NCBI GenBank assembly: GCA_946482585.1
Contig: CAMLSI010000111.1
Coordinates: forward strand, 1-12,075
Reading direction: 5' to 3'
Source: an uncultured Lysobacteraceae bacterium
GTDB taxonomy: Bacteria; Pseudomonadota; Gammaproteobacteria; Xanthomonadales; Rhodanobacteraceae
Length of the DNA: 12,075 nt
Part shown: piece after piece, positions 6,676 to 12,075 of the stretch
Position numbering within the stretch: the first letter of the stretch is position 1
Layout of the letters: each line of letters begins with the position of its first letter
Position numbers and translations under genes: made by a program
The notes under the pieces: model-generated
Database searches by the model: none
Seen by the model: the letters and a program-made list of their open reading frames with translations, nothing else
What the model was told of the DNA's origin: nothing

Positions 6676-7953
6676 TCAGGGCGCAGCGTCGTGCGGCGAC
6701 GATGGCGGGGTAGGGGAGCCGCGGCGGGTTTTCAACTGGCGCGCGAGCAGCGTGATCGGATGCAGCACATCGATGGCGCGGCCGCGCGCGCGCAGGCCGC
6801 CGGCGAGGTGAAGGCGACAGCCGATGTTGCTGGTCAGCAGCAAGTCTCCGGCCAGGGCGTCGACCTGATCGATCCGCTCGTCACGCAGCGGGTCGGCGAT
6901 GTCCGGGTAACGCAGGAAATGCGCGCCGCCGGCGCCGCAGCAGCGCGGCTGGGCCGGCAGTTCGACGATATCCAGTTGTGGAATCTGCTGCAGCAGTGCT
7001 CGCGTGGTCGGTGCCGCACGCACGCCGTTGTCGAGCGAGCACGGACGATGCAGCGCGGCCTTGAGCGGCAGCGGCGCGAACGACAGCGCCGTGAACTGCG
7101 TGTCGGCCGCGAGGAATTCGCCGATCTCGCGCACGCGGATTCCGCTGTCGGCGAACGCGAGATCGCGCAGGCTGCCGTAGCAGCCCGAAGCCGACACGAG
7201 CACGGTGTCGACATCGGCCGCCGCGAAGGCATCCCGCGTCGCGGCGGCCGATGTCGCGGCGATGTCGGTGTGTCCCGCATGGCGCGGCAGCGCGCCGCAA
7301 CAACCCTGTGTCGGCGGCTCGATCACGCGATAGCCGAGCGCCGTCAGCACTTTCCGCGCGGCGGCATGCGTGTCGCGATCGAACGCGGAGGCGACGCAAC
7401 CGAGAAACAGTCCGACGCGGCCGCGTTCGTTTTCCGGCCGACCGGCGTCATCGTGCAGGCCGGCCAAGGTCGGTAGCGGCGGAATCAGCGCAATCCAGCG
7501 CGCGATTCCGATGCGGCCACGAGCGAAGCGCCTGGCAAGCGGACTCAGCCAGCGTGCCAGACGCAATGCGTGGCTCACTCGCGCCAGTCGCCGCAACCGT
7601 CGCGGCCGCGCGATCAATGCATAGATAAGGCGTTGCAGCCGGTCCGGCGCTGTCGCGGCGATCTGTCGCTGCCTATCGATGAGCTGGCCATACTGCACGC
7701 CCGAAGGACAGACCCGTTCGCAGGAAAGGCAGCCCAGGCAGTGATCGAGATGCGCCAGGGCGGCGGGCTCCGGCGCGAGCGCGCCGGTAGCGAGCGCTTT
7801 CGCCAGGGCGATCCGGCCGCGCGGCGATTCCGCTTCGGTCCGGCCGATCCGGTAGGTCGGGCAGGCCGGCAGGCACAGCCCGCAGAGCACGCACTGGTCG
7901 GCCAGAGTCAGCAAATCGATGGCCGCATTTCGGCCGGGGGGGCTGGAAGACAT
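6676..7953 (-). CDS. GlcF-like (Fe-S)-binding oxidoreductase subunit, orphan
   Basis: A 425-residue protein built like glycolate oxidase subunit GlcF. An N-terminal ferredoxin module has two 4Fe-4S motifs: Cys21, Cys24, Cys27 and Cys31 in [12 protein letters not shown], then Cys72, Cys75, Cys78 and Cys82 in [13 protein letters not shown] linker rich in Arg and Leu (about 105-150) follows, then two CCG (heterodisulfide-reductase type) domains with CCG at 218-220 ([11 protein letters not shown]) and 338-340 ([11 protein letters not shown]). Relatives pass electrons from a flavin dehydrogenase toward quinones. Neither a GlcD/GlcE-type flavoprotein nor a lactate-utilisation partner is in the window, so the electron donor is unknown and naming it glcF would be premature. 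It is 22 bp upstream of coq7 and probably co-transcribed. The ATG at 7953 has no visible Shine-Dalgarno; a -10-like TAGCAT just upstream suggests a near-leaderless mRNA. The last 15 residues are Pro/Ser-rich and look disordered. Confidence 0.88.
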   Translation of the reverse strand: MSSSPPGRNAAIDLLTLADQCVLCGLCLPACPTYRIGRTEAESPRGRIALAKALATGALAPEPAALAHLDHCLGCLSCERVCPSGVQYGQLIDRQRQIAATAPDRLQRLIYALIARPRRLRRLARVSHALRLARWLSPLARRFARGRIGIARWIALIPPLPTLAGLHDDAGRPENERGRVGLFLGCVASAFDRDTHAAARKVLTALGYRVIEPPTQGCCGALPRHAGHTDIAATSAAATRDAFAAADVDTVLVSASGCYGSLRDLAFADSGIRVREIGEFLAADTQFTALSFAPLPLKAALHRPCSLDNGVRAAPTTRALLQQIPQLDIVELPAQPRCCGAGGAHFLRYPDIADPLRDERIDQVDALAGDLLLTSNIGCRLHLAGGLRARGRAIDVLHPITLLARQLKTRRGSPTPPSSPHDAAP

Positions 7954-7961
7954 GTCGGTTC

Positions 7962-7971
7962 ATGCTAGCAT
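7962..7971. promoter_or_regulatory. Overlapping -10-like elements on both strands
   Basis: The bases ATGCTAGCAT are palindromic: TAGCAT reads on the plus strand (7966-7971, followed by TCGCGC) and on the minus strand (7967-7962). The minus copy would start the iron-sulfur gene almost at its ATG; the plus copy could be a distal second promoter for rplM with a leader of about 120 nt. Neither has a good -35. Confidence 0.22.
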
Positions 7972-8025
7972 TCGCGCCCCCCGGTGACCTGCCGGGACGA
8001 AGGCCGGATCGCTGCTCCCCAGGGG

Positions 8026-8054
8026 TTGCACCCTCAGGAATGTGCCGCTATCAT
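8026..8054 (+). promoter_or_regulatory. Sigma-70 promoter for rplM-rpsI
   Basis: TTGCAC (8026-8031) and TATCAT (8049-8054) each match five of six consensus positions and are separated by exactly 17 bp. Transcription would begin near 8061, giving a leader of about 38 nt. The CCCGCGCC discriminator is GC-rich, as is usual for stringently controlled ribosomal promoters; ppGpp control is inference. Confidence 0.75.
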
Positions 8055-8098
8055 CCCGCGCCTTTCCCTGCCCCTCTTGGCACAAGGTTTCTTTAGTC

Positions 8099-8527
<429 letters not shown>

Positions 8528-8547
8528 TTTCCGCAGGAATAGAGCAC

Positions 8548-8940
8548 ATGGCACTGCAACAGAACTACGGCACCGGCCGTCGCAAGACCTCCGCCGCTCG
8601 CGTGTTCCTGCGTCCGGGCACCGGCAACATCACGGTGAACGGCAAGACTCTCGACACGTTCTTCGGCCGCGAAACCGCCCGCATGATCGTGCGTCAGCCG
8701 CTGGAGCTGCTCAACGTCACCGACAAGTTCGACATCCTCGTGACCGTTGAAGGCGGCGGCACCACCGGCCAGGCCGGCGCGATCCGTCTCGGCATCTCGC
8801 GCGCACTGACCGAATACGACGACAGCCTGAAGTCCTCGCTGCGCAAGGCCGGGTTCATGACCCGCGATGCGCGCGAAGTCGAACGCAAGAAGGTCGGTCT
8901 GCACAAAGCACGTCGCGCCACGCAGTTCTCGAAGCGCTAA
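8548..8940 (+). CDS. rpsI: 30S ribosomal protein S9
   Basis: S9 belongs to the head of the small ribosomal subunit, and its C-terminal tail reaches the P-site tRNA. The 130-residue length is the standard bacterial one. Recognisable parts are [20 protein letters not shown] near the start, VNG, YFGR-like [27 protein letters not shown] in the middle and the basic C-terminus [18 protein letters not shown] ending QFSKR; the final Lys-Arg is the universal tRNA-contacting end. AGGA at 8535-8538 with 9-nt spacing gives a good ribosome-binding site. It is the second gene of the rplM operon, and transcription may continue into the tRNA 72 bp downstream. Confidence 0.98.
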   Translation: MALQQNYGTGRRKTSAARVFLRPGTGNITVNGKTLDTFFGRETARMIVRQPLELLNVTDKFDILVTVEGGGTTGQAGAIRLGISRALTEYDDSLKSSLRKAGFMTRDAREVERKKVGLHKARRATQFSKR

Positions 8941-8951
8941 TCCCGTTTCTA

Positions 8952-8968
8952 CGGGGCAGGAAGCCCCG
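8952..8968 (+). repeat. Short hairpin between rpsI and tRNA-Gln
   Basis: CGGGGC (8952-8957) pairs with GCCCCG (8963-8968) across a 5-nt loop, 11 nt after the rpsI stop. There is no T-run, so this is not a full intrinsic terminator. It could mark the 3' end of the mRNA after processing if the tRNA is co-transcribed, since no good promoter is visible between it and the tRNA. Confidence 0.3.
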
Positions 8969-9012
8969 AACGCATCGCGCACCAGGTCAGAGCGCGCGCT
9001 GCGACAAATTGA

Positions 9013-9086
9013 TGGGAGATCGTCTAACGGTAGGACAACGGACTCTGACTCCGTTTATCTAGGTTCGAATCCTAGTCTCCCAGCCA
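9013..9086 (+). tRNA. tRNA-Gln (anticodon CUG)
   Basis: A 74-nt gene that folds as a standard cloverleaf. The acceptor stem is TGGGAGA/TCTCCCA, with the first-pair U-A typical of bacterial tRNA-Gln; the discriminator is G and CCA is encoded (9084-9086). The D stem is GTC/GAC with GG in the loop. The anticodon stem is ACGGA/TCCGT around the loop CTCTGAC, giving CTG at 9045-9047, which reads codon CAG. The T arm CTAGG/CCTAG encloses TTCGAAT. The variable loop has four bases. It follows rpsI by 72 bp and is closed by a terminator 6 bp downstream. The UUG isoacceptor is not in the window. Confidence 0.97.
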
Positions 9087-9091
9087 CACAG

Positions 9092-9125
9092 AAAAGCCCC
9101 TGCTTCACAGGGGCTTTTTCTTTTT
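9092..9125 (+). terminator. Rho-independent terminator after tRNA-Gln
   Basis: AAAAGCCCCTG (9092-9102) pairs perfectly with CAGGGGCTTTT (9108-9118) around the loop CTTCA, an 11-bp stem, followed by TTTTTCTTTTT (9115-9125). It ends the tRNA transcript and probably also rplM-rpsI read-through. Confidence 0.93.
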
Positions 9126-9636
9126 CTGTCTTTGAAGCGCTGGTCGCCGGCTTGGTCACTTCAGCCTATGCGCATCGCCCACCATCTCCTTCGCCCGCGT
9201 TCCGGCATCTGCCATTCCGGATCAAGGTTCCCGCCGACCTGCATTCCGCTGCGGGGCGAAGCATCGTAAAAATCAGTTTGCGCCCGCAGACCATCGGTCC
9301 GTCCAGGTCTGTTCGTGCGCCCGGTCGCGGCATTGCGCTCAGGCCTTCGCCGCCTTCCGAAGTGCCGCGTGCCGAAGCTCCCGCCCAGCATCGAGCCCGC
9401 GGAAAGGGGCGGGCGATGGCGAACTGCAGCGTCTCGGAATCGACATCGACCCGCTGACCCTTCTTCGGTCGACGCGGTTCGCACCGACGGCACGCCCAGC
9501 GGACGGCCCTCCACGGAGCCAGTACGGCTAGACGCGTGTCCGTCTCGGCGCCCCGAGCCGGGGCAGTAAGGCGAGTTCATCCTGGTTCGCCGTCAATGGA
9601 CCCATCGTTGCCGCGGGCCCTGGCGCCGACACCGGA
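9126..9636. other. Gene-free stretch between the tRNA terminator and the AarF-like gene
   Basis: About 510 bp with no supported gene. Open frames on both strands (for example 9161-9580 minus and 9315-9569 plus) give Arg/Pro/Ser-rich translations without recognisable motifs, lack convincing ribosome-binding sites, and look like by-products of high GC. Two small GC hairpins are visible: GCCCGC/GCGGGC around 9395-9414 and GCCCCG/CGGGGC at 9550-9564. Neither has a U-run, so I cannot point to the terminator of the minus-strand AarF-like gene, which ends at 9637. No copy of the tRNA 3' end (a possible attachment site) was found. Confidence 0.5.
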
Positions 9637-11316
9637 TTAACGGCCGCCGCCGCTTCCGAAGATAGCCAAGAGCAGCCAGATGCCGGCGATAGAGGCGCCG
9701 ACGAAACCCAGCAAGCCGAAGAACGGCAGACCGAGCAATGTCGGACCGCCTTCGACGGTCATGGTGATCGAGGAGCCGACGATTAGCGCGGCGATGACCA
9801 AGCTGCCGGCCAGCCGGTTCGCGGAATGACTGACGTCGCGGCTGAAATCGCGCAGTTCGTCGACCTGCATGCGGATGCCGGCCTTGCCACGCTGTACGGT
9901 CCGTAGCAGCCGCCGCAGCGCGTGCGGCAAAGCGACAATCAGCTCGGACAAATCGGCCACCGCGTTCATGCCCTGCCGTGCGAGTACTGCCGGGCGGTAG
10001 CGCTCGAACATTGCGTTACGCAGGAAAGGCCGTGCCTGCGCCGCCATGTCGAACGCCGGATCGAGGCGGCGACCGAGACCGTCCAAGGTCAGGCAGACTT
10101 TGATCAGGAGCGCCAGGTCGGCCGGCAACGCAAGCCGGTGCTGCCGTAACAGCACCGTCACGTCGCGCAGCATGGCGGCCAGATCCAGACGCGCCAGGGG
10201 TACGCCGTGGTAGCGGTCGATGAAAGTGTCGACGTCGGCCGCAAGTTCTGCTGCATCGACGGCGGCTTCGCCCGCCCAGTCGAGGAGAACGGCGCAGACG
10301 CGTTCAGCGTCACGCTCCACGAGCCCGAAGAGCAACTGCACGACTTCGCGTCGTCTGGTGGACGAAAGATGTCCAACCATGCCGAAATCGATCAGCGCAA
10401 TCCGCTTGTCGGGCAGAGCGAAGACATTGCCCGAATGCGGATCGGCATGAAAGAACCCGTCGCGCAGCATCATTTTCAGCACGAACCGCGCCCCCGTGCG
10501 GGCTAGCGTCGCGCGATCGATTCCGGCTCGTTCGAGGCCGGTGAGGTCGGCCAGCGGAATCCCGTCGACATAGTCCTGCACGTTGACGGATTCGCTGGTA
10601 CAGGGCCAGTGCACCCTCGGCACGATCAGCCGCGGATCGCCGGAGAAGCTTGCGGCGATGCGTTCGGCGTTGCGGCATTCAGCGGCCAGGTCGAGCTCCC
10701 GCATCAGCGAATCGCGGAATTGCCGCACCATGCCGATCGGATGGAAGCGCCGCAGCTCGGGAAAGCGCGCCTCGATCCGGCGCGCGGCGTACTGGAGCAG
10801 CCGCATGTCCGCCTCGATCAGCGGACGTATGCCCGGGCGGCGCACTTTGATGACGACCTCGCGTCCGTCAGGAAGCCGTGCCCGATGCACTTGGGCGATC
10901 GATGCTGCGGCGAGTGGCGTGGGATCGATGCTGCTGAATGCCGTTTCGAACGCGTCGCCCAAGGCGTTCTCGATTTCGTGCCGCAGCGACTCGAACGATA
11001 CCGGCGGCACCGCATTCTGCAGGAGACTGAATTCGGCTATCCATTCAGGCGGAAAAAGGTCGACGCGTGTGGCCAGGAGTTGGCCGAGCTTGACGAAGCA
11101 CGGGCCCATCTCCTCCAGCGCGTGGCGCACGCGCACCGGCGCGGGCTGAGATATCCAGTGCTCCAAGCGCTCAACGGGTACCGTGCCGTCGATGCGATGA
11201 AGCGCACGCGCAATGCCGAGCCGGCGCAGAAGATCGCCGAAACCGTGCCGCGCGAGAATGCTCACGAGGGTCTTCACCCGAGGGGCATCGTAACCGGCGA
11301 TCAGAGTGTCCCACAT
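9637..11316 (-). CDS. AarF/ABC1/UbiB-family atypical kinase with two C-terminal membrane helices
   Basis: A 559-residue protein of the UbiB/COQ8 protein-kinase-like family. Family motifs are in order: KxGQ as Lys76-Leu-Gly-Gln79 (FVKLGQLLATRVDLFP), the Ala-rich nucleotide loop at about 136-144 (AAASIAQVH), Lys157 in VVIKVRRPG, the catalytic-loop equivalent at 287-297 (GFFHADPHSGN) and the metal-binding Asp310 of IDFG. Two hydrophobic segments at about 503-520 and 527-553 should anchor it in the inner membrane, as in UbiB. Relatives act as ATPases or kinases in quinone or lipid metabolism; the exact substrate is unsettled. It is not next to ubiE or ubiJ, so it may be a paralogue of the ubiquinone UbiB, not UbiB itself. 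The ATG at 11316 has an AAAGGGG element about 11 nt upstream. It lies 175 bp downstream of the hydrolase gene on the same strand. Confidence 0.9.
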   Translation of the reverse strand: MWDTLIAGYDAPRVKTLVSILARHGFGDLLRRLGIARALHRIDGTVPVERLEHWISQPAPVRVRHALEEMGPCFVKLGQLLATRVDLFPPEWIAEFSLLQNAVPPVSFESLRHEIENALGDAFETAFSSIDPTPLAAASIAQVHRARLPDGREVVIKVRRPGIRPLIEADMRLLQYAARRIEARFPELRRFHPIGMVRQFRDSLMRELDLAAECRNAERIAASFSGDPRLIVPRVHWPCTSESVNVQDYVDGIPLADLTGLERAGIDRATLARTGARFVLKMMLRDGFFHADPHSGNVFALPDKRIALIDFGMVGHLSSTRRREVVQLLFGLVERDAERVCAVLLDWAGEAAVDAAELAADVDTFIDRYHGVPLARLDLAAMLRDVTVLLRQHRLALPADLALLIKVCLTLDGLGRRLDPAFDMAAQARPFLRNAMFERYRPAVLARQGMNAVADLSELIVALPHALRRLLRTVQRGKAGIRMQVDELRDFSRDVSHSANRLAGSLVIAALIVGSSITMTVEGGPTLLGLPFFGLLGFVGASIAGIWLLLAIFGSGGGR

Positions 11317-11491
11317 CGGTACCGAAGCCCCTTTGCAGTCGTTGTTCTAGATTTCGATCGTGTTCGGGCTCCGGGCTTTTTCGCAACGTGACGGCCGGCT
11401 CGACCCGTTGCGCTAAGGATGCGCTGCGGATGAGCGGATGTCGCTTCGTCACGATGCGGCGTCACGTCCTCGGCACTTTGGCGCGGCCGGC
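11317..11491 (-). other. Gap between hydrolase and AarF-like gene
   Basis: This 175-bp gap on the common strand holds no ORF of note. I could not find a convincing promoter or terminator. The GGGCT-CC-GGGCT-TTTT at 11366-11380 contains direct, not inverted, repeats, so it does not form a terminator stem. The length permits a separate promoter for the AarF-like gene. Confidence 0.35.
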
Positions 11492-12075
11492 TCAATGCAC
11501 CGAGCGCGGGACGGCGGGCCTGGCGGCGGGGTGGTGGAGCTTTCGCTGAAACCAGTCTGCCGCGAGCATCGTCATTGCTTCGAGCGTGCCCGGCTCCTCG
11601 AACAGATGGCCGGCGTCCGGCACGATCACGAGTTCGGCGCGCGCACCGATGCTGGCACGCGCCATCTGGTTGAGCGCTATTACTTCGCGGTCCTCGGCAC
11701 CGACGATCAGCAACACGGGGCATCTGATCCGCTGCAGCGTTTCGCGACCGGCCAGATCCGGACGTCCGCCGCGCGACACGACGGCGACGACGGCGTCGGG
11801 GCGTGCAGCGGCCACCCGCAGTGCCGCCGCTGCACCCGTGCTGGCGCCGAAAATACCGAGCGGAAGGCCGCGGCAGTCCGGGTTGGCGTCTATCCAGGCC
11901 AACGCCAGTTCCAGACGTCCGGCGAGAAAATCGATATCGAACCGCGTCGCGCGCGCAGCATCTTCGTGCGGCGTCAGCAGATCGAACAACAGCGTCGCAA
12001 TCTTCCGGCGCGAAAGTGCATCGGCAACGAAGCGGTTGCGCGGATTGTTGTAAAGATCGAGCGGCGCGCCGACCT
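11492..12075 (-). CDS. Alpha/beta hydrolase, dienelactone-hydrolase-like (5' end beyond window)
   Basis: The 3' part of an alpha/beta-fold hydrolase gene; 193 residues are visible, and the reading frame stays open through the right edge, so the start is missing. The visible N-terminal part includes NNPRNRFVADAL and ATLLFDLLTP, strands and helix typical before the nucleophile elbow. The catalytic triad is recognisable: Ser in GASTG (codon 11840-11842), Asp in VGAEDREV (11690-11692) and His in PDAGHLFEEP (11606-11608). The PRNRFVA and DLLTP patterns resemble the hydrolase that is often fused or adjacent to a phosphoribosyltransferase domain in proteobacterial stress loci (recalled, not searched). 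If fused, that domain would lie outside the window. A TTG at 11989 is an internal codon. It is upstream of the AarF-like gene on the same strand. Substrate unknown. Confidence 0.85.
   Translation of the reverse strand, partial: VGAPLDLYNNPRNRFVADALSRRKIATLLFDLLTPHEDAARATRFDIDFLAGRLELALAWIDANPDCRGLPLGIFGASTGAAAALRVAAARPDAVVAVVSRGGRPDLAGRETLQRIRCPVLLIVGAEDREVIALNQMARASIGARAELVIVPDAGHLFEEPGTLEAMTMLAADWFQRKLHHPAARPAVPRSVH

Noticed and set aside
8042..8098. Upstream start for rplM
   Set aside because: It would begin inside the promoter -10 region and does not match L13, which begins MKT.
9161..9580. Minus-strand frame of 139 codons and overlapping plus frame 9315-9569
   Set aside because: No recognised motif, no good ribosome-binding site, low-complexity Arg/Pro/Ser composition.
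9575..9592. TTCATCCTGGTTCGCCG as a partial copy of the tRNA T-loop (attachment site)
   Set aside because: Only a few bases (GGTTCG) match; no extended identity to the tRNA 3' end.
11366..11381. GGGCTCCGGGCTTTTT as an intrinsic terminator
   Set aside because: The GGGCT copies are direct repeats and do not pair, so there is no stem before the T-run.

Overview
The window is GC-rich chromosomal DNA from a gammaproteobacterium, most likely order Xanthomonadales (Lysobacterales), perhaps family Rhodanobacteraceae. The placement rests on protein resemblance and gene order recalled from memory, with no search run. SpeD starts with the residues MVKPLPRL, as remembered from xanthomonads. The Crp-family regulator looks like xanthomonad Clp, including a Glu where E. 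coli CRP has Ser83. C6 hydroxylation of ubiquinone is done by a di-iron Coq7, and the block trpC / HAD / clp / speD / coq7 / rplM-rpsI resembles the xanthomonad core order.

Layout from left to right. trpC (+, only its first base is missing) converges on a HAD-IB phosphatase gene (-), which lies downstream of a clp-like crp gene (-). crp is divergent from speD (+); the 234 bp between them hold a speD promoter and a Crp-like palindrome. A strong intrinsic terminator follows speD. Next comes a large secreted subtilisin-family protease (+). It converges on a two-gene minus-strand unit, an orphan GlcF-like iron-sulfur protein gene followed by coq7. A well-formed sigma-70 promoter then drives rplM-rpsI (+), followed by tRNA-Gln(CUG) and an intrinsic terminator. 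About 515 bp without a supported gene separate this from an AarF/UbiB-family kinase-like gene (-) and, at the right edge, the 3' part of an alpha/beta hydrolase gene (-).

Most genes are housekeeping: tryptophan, spermidine and ubiquinone synthesis, ribosomal proteins and a tRNA. The parts that look accessory are the secreted protease, which sits between speD and coq7 with its own promoter region, and the right-hand AarF-like/hydrolase pair after the tRNA. The iron-sulfur protein, Coq7 and the UbiB-like protein all touch quinone metabolism in principle, but only the first two look co-transcribed.

I see no CRISPR array, insertion sequence, phage gene or clear new multi-gene system. The points most worth a second look are the hydrophobic-aromatic C-terminal tail of the protease, the predicted c-di-GMP-responsive Crp homologue with a possible operator in the speD promoter, a promoter signature shared by speD and rplM, and the orphan GlcF-like protein coupled to coq7.
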